Assembly (NCBI RefSeq): GCF_000621485.1
Contig: NZ_JHYF01000009.1
Span: 186,001-250,000, forward strand
Direction: 5' to 3'
DNA length: 64,000 nt
DNA from: Alkaliphilus transvaalensis ATCC 700919
Lineage (GTDB): Bacteria; Bacillota; Clostridia; Peptostreptococcales; Natronincolaceae
Each line of letters opens with the position of its first letter. Positions within the stretch are counted from its first letter, which is position 1. The position numbers and the translations under genes are program-made. Below, in pieces: positions 32,836 to 42,439 of the stretch. The notes under the pieces were generated by a model. The model had not been told where the DNA came from, made no database searches, and saw only the letters and a program-made list of their open reading frames with translations.

Positions 32836-34017
32836 TTAGCTTCTTTTAATAATCACAGTTTCTCCCATACCTCCACCTACACAAAGGGTTGCCAGTCCGT
32901 ATTTTTCATCTCTTCTCTTGATTTCGTGTAATAGACTTACCAAGATTCTGGCTCCACTAGCACCTACAGGGTGGCCTAGTGCTATAGCTCCACCATTAAC
33001 ATTAACTTTAGCCATATCTAATTCTAGACCTCTAGATACTGCCAACGCTTGGGCCGCAAAAGCTTCATTAGCTTCTATTAAATCAATATCTGTTATTTGA
33101 AGCTGTGCTTTTTCTAAAGCTTTCTTTGATGAAGGGATAGGTCCTTCTCCCATAATTTCTGGCTCTATCCCTGCTGATGCATAGGCTACGATTGTAGCAA
33201 GGGGGGTAATTCCTAATTCATCAGCCTTTTTCTTACTCATAATAACCAATGCTGCAGCACCATCATTTATACCAGATGCATTACCTGCTGTAACACTACC
33301 ATCCTTTTTAAAAGCTGGTTTAAGTTTTTGCAAGGCTTCTATCTTTAATCCCTCTTTAATGTATTCATCTTCTTCAAAAACAACTGTCCCTTTTCTTGTT
33401 GAAATCTCTACAGGCACAATCTCTTCCTTAAAACGACCTTCATTTTTGGCTATTTCTGCTTTATTTTGACTAGAGAGAGCAAATTTATCTTGTTCTTCCC
33501 TTGTAATCTTCCACTTCTCAACTATATTCTCGGCAGTAATCCCCATATGATAATCATTAAAAGCATCTGTTAATGCATCTTTAATCATAGTATCAATGAT
33601 CTTACCATGGCCCATCCGCTGTCCCCATCTAGCATGATCAACGATATAGGCTGCTTGACTCATATTCTCTGTGCCCCCTACAACTACAACTTCATTATCA
33701 TCTGCTAAGATTGTCTGGGTTGCCAAAGACACCGCCTTTAGACCAGAACCACATATCATATTAATAGTGGTTGCTGGAACTTCTACTGGAATACCAGCTT
33801 TTATTGATGCCTGTCTAGCAACACCTTGTCCGTGCCCTGCTTGTAACACGCATCCCATAAACACCTCATCAACATCTGTAGACTGTAGATTAGCTCTCTT
33901 TAAGGCCTCTTTAATAACGATGGCTCCCATTTCTGCAGGGGCAACACTTGCTAAGCTGCCATTAAAGCTACCTATTGCTGTTCTTACAGCACTTGCTATT
34001 ACAACTTCCTTTTTCAT
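32836..34017 (-). CDS. Acetyl-CoA acetyltransferase (thiolase)
   Basis: 393 aa, standard biosynthetic-type thiolase length. The nucleophile Cys is in [13 protein letters not shown] (about residue 88), NEAFAAQAL supplies the conserved Asn, [11 protein letters not shown] the catalytic His (about residue 349) and CVGGGMGE the second Cys (about 379). It interconverts acetoacetyl-CoA and two acetyl-CoA in the cytosol; as last gene of the CoA-transferase operon, the cleavage direction is likely. RBS GGAGGTTAAGAA. Confidence 0.95.
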   Translation of the reverse strand: MKKEVVIASAVRTAIGSFNGSLASVAPAEMGAIVIKEALKRANLQSTDVDEVFMGCVLQAGHGQGVARQASIKAGIPVEVPATTINMICGSGLKAVSLATQTILADDNEVVVVGGTENMSQAAYIVDHARWGQRMGHGKIIDTMIKDALTDAFNDYHMGITAENIVEKWKITREEQDKFALSSQNKAEIAKNEGRFKEEIVPVEISTRKGTVVFEEDEYIKEGLKIEALQKLKPAFKKDGSVTAGNASGINDGAAALVIMSKKKADELGITPLATIVAYASAGIEPEIMGEGPIPSSKKALEKAQLQITDIDLIEANEAFAAQALAVSRGLELDMAKVNVNGGAIALGHPVGASGARILVSLLHEIKRRDEKYGLATLCVGGGMGETVIIKRS

Positions 34018-34078
34018 TTCTTAACCTCCATTTATTTATAACATTCTAACTATATGATTTAGTATGATTTAGTAAAAT

Positions 34079-34738
34079 TTATACTTCCATTGCTTTTAAA
34101 TCTTCACAAATAATTAATTCTGCATCAGTCAAAGCCTGAACTTCTTCTAGGGTAAAATGGGGGTTAATCTCTCTTAAAATTAATCTTCGATTCACTACCT
34201 CTATTACACCCATTTCAGTAATAATTAAGTTAACTTGTTCCTTTGCAGTTAGGGGTAGGTCACATTGTTTAAGAATTTTTTTAGCCCCTTTTGCAGTATG
34301 GGTCATAGCTACGATCACTTTTTTTGCCCCTACCACTAAGTCCATAGCACCACCCATTCCAGGAACCATGCTACCGGGAACCATCCAATTTGCTAAATTT
34401 CCCTTTTCATCCACTTGCAGGGCCCCCAGTACTGTTACATCTACATGACCACCACGGATGATGGCAAAAGATGTAGCGCTATCGAAAAAAGCAGCCCCTG
34501 GTACCAGGGTGACAGGCATTGCCCCTGCATTGACAAGATCTTTTATCTCTTTTCCTGCTTCAGCCAAAGGTCCCATTCCCACAAATCCATTTTCCGATTG
34601 AAGGATTACTTCTACTTCTTCTGGCACGTAATTAGCAACTAGTGTAGGAAGGCCAATACCAAGATTTACAACGAAACCGTTTTGAAATTCTTTTGCTACT
34701 CTTTTGGCAATAATATTTTTTATTTGATTGTTATCCAT
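34079..34738 (-). CDS. 3-oxoacid CoA-transferase subunit B
   Basis: 219 aa. The catalytic Glu that forms the glutamyl-CoA intermediate is in the SENG motif ([13 protein letters not shown], about residue 49). LGIGLPT and the [20 protein letters not shown] block are family typical. It forms a heteromer with subunit A to move CoA onto an oxoacid, probably acetoacetate or a related short acid, from acetyl-CoA or butyryl-CoA. Its ATG lies one base past the subunit A stop, so expression is coupled. AtoA/CtfB-like; exact substrate undecided. Confidence 0.94.
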   Translation of the reverse strand: MDNNQIKNIIAKRVAKEFQNGFVVNLGIGLPTLVANYVPEEVEVILQSENGFVGMGPLAEAGKEIKDLVNAGAMPVTLVPGAAFFDSATSFAIIRGGHVDVTVLGALQVDEKGNLANWMVPGSMVPGMGGAMDLVVGAKKVIVAMTHTAKGAKKILKQCDLPLTAKEQVNLIITEMGVIEVVNRRLILREINPHFTLEEVQALTDAELIICEDLKAMEV

Positions 34739-34739
34739 G

Positions 34740-35393
34740 CTATTTTACCTCCTTTACAATGATGTCTACAAAAATACCCGGTGTCATAACATGATCAGGA
34801 TCGATTTCTCCAGCTTCAACAATTTCTTCTGCTTCGACAATTACAAGCTCAGCGGCCATTGCCATTAATGGGTTAAAATTTCTAGCTGCCTTATCATAGT
34901 AAATATTTCCCTTTACATCCACCTTAGTCCCCTTTAACAGAGCAACATCGGCTTTAAGTGGTAATTCTAATAGGTACTCTTTATCTCCTATTGTTATCTT
35001 TTCTTTGCCTTCTTCTACAAGGGTTCCGATTCCTGTAGGAGTAAGAAATCCTCCTAAACCAGCTCCAGCACTTCTAATTCTTTCTGCTAATGTCCCTTGG
35101 GGTACCAGGTCTACTTCCATCTCCCCTTGATTCATTTGTCTCCCTGTTTCAGGATTAGTGCCTATATGGGAGGTGATTAACTTTTTAACTAATTTATTCG
35201 TAATTAACTTACCTATTCCGCTATTTTCAAAACCTGAATCATTCCCAATGATGGTAAGATTTTTAACACCTTTATCTACCAATCCATCAATAATATATTC
35301 TGGAGTTCCCGTTCCTAAAAAACCACCAATCATAATAGACATATCATCTTGAATATGGGTTAAAACTTCCTCTAGTGTTTTTATCTTTGTCAT
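34740..35393 (-). CDS. 3-oxoacid CoA-transferase subunit A
   Basis: 217 aa from ATG 35393, eight bases after GAGG; a GTG at 35402 would overlap the [22 protein letters not shown] is the family glycine-rich N-terminal loop, and [19 protein letters not shown] is the conserved central block. AtoD/CtfA-like partner of the adjacent subunit B. A strong RNA hairpin sits immediately upstream in the intercistronic gap. Confidence 0.94.
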   Translation of the reverse strand: MTKIKTLEEVLTHIQDDMSIMIGGFLGTGTPEYIIDGLVDKGVKNLTIIGNDSGFENSGIGKLITNKLVKKLITSHIGTNPETGRQMNQGEMEVDLVPQGTLAERIRSAGAGLGGFLTPTGIGTLVEEGKEKITIGDKEYLLELPLKADVALLKGTKVDVKGNIYYDKAARNFNPLMAMAAELVIVEAEEIVEAGEIDPDHVMTPGIFVDIIVKEVK

Positions 35394-35413
35394 ATTAATC
35401 ACCTCTGTAATGT

Positions 35414-35443
35414 TACCAGATGCATCAGTAAATGCATCTGGTA
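35414..35443 (-). other. Intercistronic RNA hairpin before CoA-transferase genes
   Basis: A perfect 12-bp stem, TACCAGATGCAT/ATGCATCTGGTA, has a six-base loop. There is no T-run after it on the minus strand, so it is not a plain terminator. It lies about 20 bases before the ctfA RBS and could stabilise or partially attenuate the downstream message. Confidence 0.6.
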
Positions 35444-35467
35444 TATTTAATTATTTTATTTAAACTA

Positions 35468-35767
35468 CTATATTTCCATTTCAAGTAGGGCAGAACTGAG
35501 ACTTTTACCATGTTTATCTTGTGCCAATGATCTTGTAACTCCACCACCCAGAGCTTTATCCATAACAAAGTTTAAAGCGCCTAATTCAGGAAGTTCATAC
35601 CTTGTTACTTCTCCTTCTACAATATCTTTAAACCAACTTTTTACAGACTCTGCTGTAACCTTCTCTTCAATAAGCTTGTAATCAGCTTGATTAAATACAA
35701 TTAAAGAAATGTTAGAGATATTCCCTTTATCACCGGTTCTAGAATGGGCAATTTCTTTTAATTTCAT
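35468..35767 (-). CDS. AtuA-like small protein (C-terminal domain family)
   Basis: 99 aa. The N-terminal AHSRTGDKGNISNISL block is the signature of the AtuA C-terminal-like family, which is either fused to AtuA or encoded just after it; both genes are present here as separate ORFs four bases apart. It is expected to form a complex with the large AtuA protein. The biochemical function of the family is unproven. Confidence 0.88.
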   Translation of the reverse strand: MKLKEIAHSRTGDKGNISNISLIVFNQADYKLIEEKVTAESVKSWFKDIVEGEVTRYELPELGALNFVMDKALGGGVTRSLAQDKHGKSLSSALLEMEI

Positions 35768-35771
35768 ATCC

Positions 35772-37127
35772 TTAAACCTCCTTATAATGTATTTCTGTTT
35801 TTATTTCATTTCTGGGTATAAATATGGAGGCTATCGAAACAATTTCCTTTACCCCTAGGGTTGCTCCGCCGCCACCTGCTGGTCCATTGGTATATAAAGC
35901 TTCAACCTCATTACCTATCTTTACAGCATCCTCTTTATTGATGGTTCTACCGGCAACCCTTAATCTAACCTCCCTACATTGGGCTTTATCATTAAACATT
36001 ACATCAGCTATTTCGTCTTGATATAGGGAGTTGACCCCAATATAGTCAATTCTAAGTTCTTCAATCTTCACATTAGTAACTTCTAACCTTTTCTTTACGA
36101 TCTCTCCTGCTAGTTTTGCTCTTTCAAAAGCGCCACTACCCCCATAGCTCATTTCCCCTTCACCTACATAACCATCTTTATAGCCTATACTAACCTTTAA
36201 GGTTTCTGTCTTTTGTCGGCCACTGGCACCTTTTATAAGAACTCGATCTTTTCCTATTTCCTCCATAGTTACCCCTGTATAATCAGCTACACCATCGGGG
36301 GTAATATAGCTTTTAGGATTATGGATCTCATAAATTAGTTGTTCTTTGCAGGTTGCAGGGGTAACTTTCCCCCCTGTACCTTCTACCTTTGTAATGACTA
36401 CAGTTCCATCTTCATTTATCTCAGCAATGGGGAAACCTAGATTCCACAATTCTTCTACATCCTTAAAACCAGGATCTGCAAAGTAGCCTCCAGTGATTTG
36501 ACCTGCACATTCTAACAAATGACCTATCATGATGCCTTTTCCAATTTTGCAATAATCTTCACTATCCCATCCAAACTCATAGACGATAGGTCCGAGAACA
36601 AGGGAAGGGTCTGCAACACGTCCTGTCACAATGATATCAGCATTATTTTTTAGAGCTTCTATTATCCCTTCTGCACCAGTGTAAGCATTTGCAGAGATAA
36701 TTTGATCTTTTATTGAATCAAGTTTTGTTTCTAGTTCTAAAACATCATAGTTCATATAATTATTGATATTTTCAACAATGTTGTCTCCTAGTACTGCTGC
36801 GATTTTAAGACCTTTAATTCCATTTTTTTCTGCTATACTTTTTATAACCTCTGCAGCAGCCAGGGGGTTCGCTGCCCCCATATTAGTGATTACTTTTACT
36901 TTCTTTTCTGCACACAGGGGCAGTACCTTATCCATACGGTATTCCAAAAGGCTATTATAACCTTTAGCTGGGTCCTTCATCTTTTCTTGTTGTGCAATGG
37001 CAATTGTTCTTTCTGCCAAGCATTCAAAAATAATATAGTCAACATTTCCTTTCTCTATCACTTCTAATGCAGGTTCTAATCGATCTCCTGCATATCCTGC
37101 TCCAGAGCCAATACGTATTGTCTTCAT
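35772..37127 (-). CDS. AtuA family (DUF1446) protein
   Basis: 451 aa. The start IRIGSGAGYAGDRLEPALEV and the downstream GRVADPSLVLGPIVYEFGW and GRQKTETLKVSIGYKDGYVG blocks are characteristic of AtuA/DUF1446. In Pseudomonas, atuA heads an acyclic terpene catabolism cluster, but the enzyme activity is not established and most homologues occur with acyl-CoA enzymes, as here. Together with the transporter, CoA-transferase and thiolase, it probably acts on an imported carboxylic acid or its CoA ester. RBS GGAGG. Confidence 0.88.
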   Translation of the reverse strand: MKTIRIGSGAGYAGDRLEPALEVIEKGNVDYIIFECLAERTIAIAQQEKMKDPAKGYNSLLEYRMDKVLPLCAEKKVKVITNMGAANPLAAAEVIKSIAEKNGIKGLKIAAVLGDNIVENINNYMNYDVLELETKLDSIKDQIISANAYTGAEGIIEALKNNADIIVTGRVADPSLVLGPIVYEFGWDSEDYCKIGKGIMIGHLLECAGQITGGYFADPGFKDVEELWNLGFPIAEINEDGTVVITKVEGTGGKVTPATCKEQLIYEIHNPKSYITPDGVADYTGVTMEEIGKDRVLIKGASGRQKTETLKVSIGYKDGYVGEGEMSYGGSGAFERAKLAGEIVKKRLEVTNVKIEELRIDYIGVNSLYQDEIADVMFNDKAQCREVRLRVAGRTINKEDAVKIGNEVEALYTNGPAGGGGATLGVKEIVSIASIFIPRNEIKTEIHYKEV

Positions 37128-37171
37128 CTAATGTTACCTCCTAATATTTTACGTATATAATTGATCAAAAC

Positions 37172-38467
37172 TTATAGTTTAATGCCCCCTACAAGTAGGG
37201 CAACAATTAACATAACAATGGTTGTTGCAAATGCATAGGGAATCGTTTTCTTTTGATGTTCTCCTAAATCAACACCTGTAAGGCCTAATAATAAGAAGGT
37301 GGCTCCAGTTAGAGGACTAACAGGGAAACCTGTTGTCATCTGTCCTAATATCGCTGCCCTTCCAACATTTACTGCTTCAATACCAAATTCACTGGCAGAC
37401 TGGGCAAGTACAGGTAGAACACCAAAATAGAATGAATCTGGATCAAATAATAAACTGGCAGGCATAGCAATTACACCAGTTAATACGGGAATAAATTTAC
37501 CTAAAGACTGGGGTATGATGCTAACAGTAAAGTTCGCCATTTCTCCAATCATTCCAGACCCTGTCATAATTCCAATAAATGCTCCAGCAGCAAATAATAT
37601 ACTTGCCATCATTAAAGCTGCTTTTGCGTGGGAATCTATTCTTTCCCTTTGTTCTTTTACATTAGGATAGTTAATGGTTATTGCAACTGCAAAGGCTAAC
37701 ATAAATATAACATGGGGTGCAAGAATCTCTCTAATTAGAATAAATAAGGTGGCTATTATTATTGCAATATTTAAGTAGAATAAATGTGGTCTAGCTAATT
37801 TTAATTGTTCTGCATTTTCTTCCTTAGTAATGGCTATGCTGTCAATATTTAAATGAGCAATTAATTTCTGTTCTTTTTTTCCTAAGCGATAGGCAATGAA
37901 AATAACAAATAGCATACCAGCTATAAAGGGTATAAATATCGGGTTAAATAATTCAGTAGCTGATACGTCAAGGGCTGAAGCTGCTCTTAGTGTTGGTCCT
38001 CCCCAAGGGACTATGTTCATAACCCCTACAGATAGGGCAACGATTGTTGCTAAGGTCTGACGTCTCATTCCAAGGGCATCATACAGGGGTAATAAGGCTG
38101 GAATAGCTATTAAAAAAGAGGTCGCTCCTGAACCATCCAAATGAACAAGTGTTGATAAAATTACCGTACCGATTGCTATTTTTACAGGATCTTTCCCCAC
38201 CACTGTAAGGATTTTATTAACGATTGGCTGAAATGTACCCGCGTCTGTTAATATTCCGAAAAATAAAATTGCAAATATAAACATGGTACCAGTAGGTGCT
38301 ATGGATCTGATTCCATTTGTAATAAAAGTTCCTACTTCTTTGCCAAATCCACCAATAAGTCCAGTGATTATCGGTACAACAATTAGTACTACTACTGGTG
38401 ATGCTTTTTTAGACATAACCAATGCCAGTAAAACAATGATCGTTATAAAACCTAATAATGCCAACAT
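37172..38467 (-). CDS. CitMHS-family carboxylate transporter
   Basis: 431 aa with about 11-12 membrane helices. LSTLVHLDGSGATSFLIAIPALLPLYDALGM and MNIVPWGGPTLRAASAL are the conserved substrate/ion-binding stretches of CitMHS symporters, which move citrate or other carboxylates with divalent cation and proton or sodium. First gene of the AtuA/CoA-transferase operon; a -24/-12 promoter lies 43 bases upstream. The transported acid is unknown, and citrate is not favoured by the downstream enzymes. Confidence 0.9.
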   Translation of the reverse strand: MLALLGFITIIVLLALVMSKKASPVVVLIVVPIITGLIGGFGKEVGTFITNGIRSIAPTGTMFIFAILFFGILTDAGTFQPIVNKILTVVGKDPVKIAIGTVILSTLVHLDGSGATSFLIAIPALLPLYDALGMRRQTLATIVALSVGVMNIVPWGGPTLRAASALDVSATELFNPIFIPFIAGMLFVIFIAYRLGKKEQKLIAHLNIDSIAITKEENAEQLKLARPHLFYLNIAIIIATLFILIREILAPHVIFMLAFAVAITINYPNVKEQRERIDSHAKAALMMASILFAAGAFIGIMTGSGMIGEMANFTVSIIPQSLGKFIPVLTGVIAMPASLLFDPDSFYFGVLPVLAQSASEFGIEAVNVGRAAILGQMTTGFPVSPLTGATFLLLGLTGVDLGEHQKKTIPYAFATTIVMLIVALLVGGIKL

Positions 38468-38509
38468 AAATAATCCTCCCTTTAATATATATTTTCATAT
38501 TTATGTAAT

Positions 38510-38525
38510 AGCAAGTCCCATGCCA
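38510..38525 (-). promoter_or_regulatory. Sigma-54 promoter of the CitMHS-AtuA-CoA-transferase operon
   Basis: The minus strand reads TGGCATGGGACTTGCT: the GG and GC dinucleotides are separated by exactly ten bases, as required for a -24/-12 element. It lies 43 bases before the transporter ATG. The sigma-54 activator gene lies directly upstream. Confidence 0.82.
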
Positions 38526-38685
38526 TTTATTGATGTAATGACAATTTGTTGTCTATTTATTAATCGATAAGCCTTACATTCCACTAAAAGGCCCTATCCT
38601 ATTAAACCTCATTCCTTATGATTTCGTTAAGGCTAGATTAAATTATCAAAATTTTAATCAAAATATCTAATAGCCTAATCGTAAA

Positions 38686-38703
38686 TTTCTAAAATTTTAG
38701 AAA
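38686..38703. promoter_or_regulatory. Candidate activator-binding palindrome (proximal)
   Basis: TTTCTAAAATTTTAGAAA is a perfect 18-bp palindrome about 160 bases upstream of the sigma-54 promoter, the normal distance for an enhancer site. The same half-sites recur at 38853 and 38883. Confidence 0.65.
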
Positions 38704-38730
38704 TATCCACCTATTAGTTTTGTGTCAATA

Positions 38731-38764
38731 AAAAGAACAGGAAAAACGTTTTCCTGTTCTTTTT
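38731..38764 (-). terminator. Terminator of the sigma-54 activator gene
   Basis: A perfect 15-bp stem, AAAAGAACAGGAAAA/TTTTCCTGTTCTTTT, has a short loop and T-rich flanks. It stands between the activator gene and the operon it probably controls. Confidence 0.85.
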
Positions 38765-38852
38765 ATTTAATGTCTATATTTTAACGAATCAATGGCTATT
38801 TTACATAGGTTTGTAGTACACTCCCTATTAGATATATTATATCGTTATAAAT

Positions 38853-38900
38853 TTTCTAATATTTTAGAAACCCTAAAGCTACTTTCTAATATTTTAGAAA
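38853..38900. promoter_or_regulatory. Pair of candidate activator-binding palindromes (distal)
   Basis: TTTCTAATATTTTAGAAA occurs at 38853-38870 and again at 38883-38900, each followed by CCCT. The centres are 30 bp apart, about three helical turns, so two activator dimers could bind the same face. They lie about 330-375 bases upstream of the sigma-54 promoter. Confidence 0.65.
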
Positions 38901-38910
38901 CCCTTTTTAA

Positions 38911-40251
38911 TTACTTAAGCTTATTATAAAGGGTGGCTAATGATATTCCTAGGGCTTCTGCCGCCCTTTTCTTCCCTTCTACCGTATCACCAAAAATATC
39001 AATTGCTTTTTTTATCTCTACCATCTCAGTCTCCCTTATAATTTCTTCTAATAACTTAAGTTTTAAGAGATTAGTTCTAATCCCTTCTGATTGTATAATT
39101 TTAGGGAGATGCTCGAGTTTAATCAGATCATCATCTGTCATATTAATGGCAAACTCAATGGTGTTTTTTAGTTCCCTTATATTACCAGGCCAATTGTAAT
39201 TACATAATAGATTGATTAGATCTCCTTGGATTTTTAGATCTCTATTCATTTTTTTATTCATTTGATCTAAGAAAATTTCTACTAGGGCTCTAATATCTTC
39301 TCTTCTTTCTCTAAGAGGATAGATATTTATTGGAAAAACTGCAATTCTGTAATATAAATCTATTCTAAAGCTATTTACCTCTATCATTTTTTCGAGACTT
39401 TTATTTGTTGCGGCAATCACCCTTACATCTACGGGAATCTCTTTTACGCCTCCAATTCTACGAATTGTACCCTCTTGTAGGGTTCTAAGTAGTTTTGCTT
39501 GTAATCCATAATTCAACTCTGATACTTCATCTAAGAAAAGAGTTCCACCATTAGCTACTTCAAATAAGCCTATTTTTCCACCCTTCTTTGCACCGGTGAA
39601 GGCCCCTTCTTCATAGCCAAAAAGTTCACTTTCCAAAAGGTTGTTATCAAAAGTAGCACAATTCACTGGAATAAATGGATTATTTTGCCTGTCACTAGCA
39701 TTATGTATTGCATTAGCATATAGTTCTTTTCCAGTTCCACTTTCTCCCGTTATTAGTACATTAGAATCTTTTCTAGCAATTCTTTTGGCTAAATTTTTTG
39801 TCTCTAATGAATTTAAGTCGTTACTTATGATATCTTCAAAGGTATACTTTGCCTTTCCCATGCTTTTCATTGCCTTTTCAAGTCTTTTGATCATTAAATT
39901 TGACTGATTTAACTCTTCTGTCAACTTATAAATATCATTAATCTCGTTTAATATAGAGATACCTCCAATAATTTCATTACCTTCTATAATTGGTGCCATA
40001 TTAACAATATATTCGACGTTTCCAACTTTTCTTTGAATTCTCAATAGTTTTTTACCACTGGTTATGACAGAGGGGAGCTGTGCACCAGGTCTCACTTCAT
40101 AAAGGGACCTGCCTACTATGGCTTCTTTTTCTACCTTCGTAATTCTCGTATAGGAGGGATTAATGTACCTAACAACTCCAGTATGATCTGCAATTAGAAC
40201 GCCATCATACAGGGCATCAAATATTTTTTTATCTAAATTATTTATTTTCAT
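38911..40251 (-). CDS. Sigma-54-dependent activator, PAS-AAA+-HTH
   Basis: 446 aa. A PAS sensor (about 8-115: LYDGVLIADHTGVVRYINPS) precedes the AAA+ domain (about 135-365) with Walker A GESGTGKELYANA, the sigma-54 contact loop GAFTGA in YEEGAFTGAKKGG, Walker B GGTLFLDEV and the R-finger region. The C-terminal Fis-type HTH is AAEALGISLATLYNKLK. RocR-like architecture: the PAS domain probably senses a small ligand of the pathway. Its downstream target is most likely the operon starting at 38467, given the -24/-12 promoter and palindromes between them. Confidence 0.94.
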   Translation of the reverse strand: MKINNLDKKIFDALYDGVLIADHTGVVRYINPSYTRITKVEKEAIVGRSLYEVRPGAQLPSVITSGKKLLRIQRKVGNVEYIVNMAPIIEGNEIIGGISILNEINDIYKLTEELNQSNLMIKRLEKAMKSMGKAKYTFEDIISNDLNSLETKNLAKRIARKDSNVLITGESGTGKELYANAIHNASDRQNNPFIPVNCATFDNNLLESELFGYEEGAFTGAKKGGKIGLFEVANGGTLFLDEVSELNYGLQAKLLRTLQEGTIRRIGGVKEIPVDVRVIAATNKSLEKMIEVNSFRIDLYYRIAVFPINIYPLRERREDIRALVEIFLDQMNKKMNRDLKIQGDLINLLCNYNWPGNIRELKNTIEFAINMTDDDLIKLEHLPKIIQSEGIRTNLLKLKLLEEIIRETEMVEIKKAIDIFGDTVEGKKRAAEALGISLATLYNKLK

Positions 40252-40420
40252 CTAATATCCCCCTTTTTTTCTTATTAGCTTTATCCTCCTATCATTATAC
40301 TAAATATTCAAGATTTAAAACATACTGCTTCTTAAATAAAAGCTAATAGATCAATACCTTCTATAATTTTGCTCTGCATAAGTTCAAATTTGCTTCTATT
40401 CTTTTAATGGTATATTTTAC

Positions 40421-40447
40421 AAATTGTTAATATTTCTTTAACAATTT
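40421..40447. promoter_or_regulatory. Inverted repeat in the divergent intergenic region
   Basis: AAATTGTTAA (40421-40430) and TTAACAATTT (40438-40447) form a perfect 10-bp inverted repeat with a 7-base centre, between the sigma-54 activator gene and the plus-strand genes. There is no U-run, so an operator is more likely than a terminator. Confidence 0.45.
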
Positions 40448-40549
40448 TCTGTTGGACCAGCATAGCCTCCAACAAACTAGTAATTAGCGTGGGCATATGG
40501 TATGATTTATCTATGGATTAAATTTTTTATATGATACGGAGAGATTCTA

Positions 40550-40891
40550 ATGGAAGGTACTATAAATAATAAAAATCTTAAATTAATTATTTATTTCTTT
40601 ATGCTGCTATTTTTGCTGAATTTTTTTGCTGTTGATTATACCTATCATGAGACAGATCCTCTAAATATACTAGATCAACCGATCTTCTTATCTTCACATT
40701 TTTATCCTATAATTCATTTAGAAACATTCCGCCCTAGGGTCAATCTAAGATTATTTAGGGTACTTGTTTTTTTTATGTTATGCTTACTTATTAGCTATGA
40801 TTTGGTACATAAGTTTATCTGCCTAAACCCTCTAAAACCCTTAAAACTAAAACTATATATAAGACTCCAACGTTTATCATTATCTCGTTAA
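40550..40891 (+). CDS. Small hydrophobic protein, unknown function
   Basis: 113 aa behind GGAGAGATTCTA. Two hydrophobic segments (about 10-27 and 67-85) flank an extracytoplasmic-looking loop (DYTYHETDPLNILDQP). The C-terminus is basic and Leu-rich (KPLKLKLYIRLQRLSLSR). No family recognised. It precedes the DUF1538 gene by about 55 bases on the same strand. The RBS and codon use support a real gene, but without homology it stays tentative. Confidence 0.55.
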   Translation: MEGTINNKNLKLIIYFFMLLFLLNFFAVDYTYHETDPLNILDQPIFLSSHFYPIIHLETFRPRVNLRLFRVLVFFMLCLLISYDLVHKFICLNPLKPLKLKLYIRLQRLSLSR

Positions 40892-40945
40892 AACTACTCT
40901 TCCTCCAACATTAAATAAGCAATTTAAGAAAGGAAGTGAAATTTA

Positions 40946-42439
40946 ATGAATATATTTGTTGACAAAATCAAGGAGGTCTTTTTTGCAGTCCTTCCTATTA
41001 CAATTATCGTACTAATATTAAACTTTACCCTTACGCCTTTAGACTTACCGCTAATCATCAGGTTTATCATTGGAGCTATATGGGTTATTTTAGGATTATC
41101 CTTCTTTTTAATTGGTGTTGATATTGGTATCACTCCCCTTGGTAGTTTAGTTGGCTCTACTTTAGCAAAAACAAATAAGCTCTGGATTGTAATCGTGGCA
41201 GGTTTAATTCTTGGTTTTTTCATTTCGATAGCTGAGCCAGGGTTATTAGTCCTTGCCAATCAAGTAGATCTGATAACATCTGGTCAAATTACTAGTCTAA
41301 CTATTCTTATAGTCGTATCAATTGGTTTAGCAGTGATGGTTGCCTTGGGATTAGTAAGAATTGTCTATAACTTGCCTCTATATAAAATTCTTACAGCTCT
41401 GTATTTCATTACATTTATTTTAGCAATCTTCACTTCATCTGAATTTTTGGCCATCTCCTTTGATGCATCGGGCTCCACAACTGGTATACTGGCGGTACCC
41501 TTCATATTAGCCCTATCTTTAGGGGTTTCATCATTAAAAAAGGATAGTAAGTCATCTGAAAAAGATTCCTTTGGTTTGGTATCTATTGCGTCGGTAGGGG
41601 CTATACTATCAGTTATCATACTAAGTATTTTTACAAAAACCAATGAATTTGCACCTGCATTGGAATTATCACTATATGAATCTACTTCTATCCTAAGCCC
41701 CTTTATTAGGATTATTCCTCAAGTATTCAAAGAAAGTCTCTTTAGCCTGCTACCCCTTTTAGTCATCTTAATCATACTGCAAAAGGTTGCTTTCAATTTA
41801 AGTAAAAGGGCTTTTATAAGAATTTTAAAGGGCTTTATCTACTCATTTCTGGGCCTCTTAATCTTTCTAGTTGGTGTAAATGCTGGCTTTATGGACTTAG
41901 GTAGCATTGTAGGTTATCAGCTTGCAACACTAGATCATAGTTTTTATCTTGTAGGAGTCGGCTTCATATTAGGAATTGTAACAATTCTAGCCGAACCTGC
42001 TGTTTATGTTTTAACCCATCAAATAGAAGACGTAACCAGTGGCTATGTGAAGCGAAAGGCTGTCTTATTTGCCCTTTCTATTGGCGTTGGCCTTGCAGTA
42101 GCATTGTCTATGTTACGGGTAATTGTTCCCGGAATTCAATTATGGCATTATCTTTTACCTGGATATTTGCTTTCTATCATTATGACATATTTTGTACCTA
42201 AATTATTTGTTGGTATTGCCTTTGATGCAGGAGGGGTTGCTACAGGCCCTATGACTGCCACCTTTATATTAGCCTTTACCCAAGGGGCTGCAGAAGCCAT
42301 AGAAGGAGCCAATGTCTTAATTGATGGTTTTGGCATGATCGCCATGGTGGCTTTAACCCCTATAATAACCCTACAAATTTTAGGTTTTATATTTAGTATT
42401 AAATCAAAAAAAGGAGGCCTTACTGTAGATGAAACTTAA
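40946..42439 (+). CDS. DUF1538 membrane protein (two repeats)
   Basis: 497 aa with about 12-14 membrane helices in two similar halves. The signature recurs: FFLIGVDIGITPLGSLVGS with ISIAEPGLLVLANQV in half 1, and FLVGVNAGFMDLGSIVGYQ with TILAEPAVYVLTHQI in half 2. Each half also has an SFDASGSTTG or AFDAGGVATGPM motif that could form an ion site. The family is uncharacterised; a transporter or channel is likely. The PII-like gene begins 11 bases before its stop, so the two products are probably made in a fixed ratio. RBS AGGAAGTG. Confidence 0.9.
   Translation: MNIFVDKIKEVFFAVLPITIIVLILNFTLTPLDLPLIIRFIIGAIWVILGLSFFLIGVDIGITPLGSLVGSTLAKTNKLWIVIVAGLILGFFISIAEPGLLVLANQVDLITSGQITSLTILIVVSIGLAVMVALGLVRIVYNLPLYKILTALYFITFILAIFTSSEFLAISFDASGSTTGILAVPFILALSLGVSSLKKDSKSSEKDSFGLVSIASVGAILSVIILSIFTKTNEFAPALELSLYESTSILSPFIRIIPQVFKESLFSLLPLLVILIILQKVAFNLSKRAFIRILKGFIYSFLGLLIFLVGVNAGFMDLGSIVGYQLATLDHSFYLVGVGFILGIVTILAEPAVYVLTHQIEDVTSGYVKRKAVLFALSIGVGLAVALSMLRVIVPGIQLWHYLLPGYLLSIIMTYFVPKLFVGIAFDAGGVATGPMTATFILAFTQGAAEAIEGANVLIDGFGMIAMVALTPIITLQILGFIFSIKSKKGGLTVDET

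Noticed and set aside
33671-34024. Plus-strand ORF of 117 codons across the thiolase start
   Set aside because: Antisense shadow of a highly conserved gene, with no RBS and no recognisable product.
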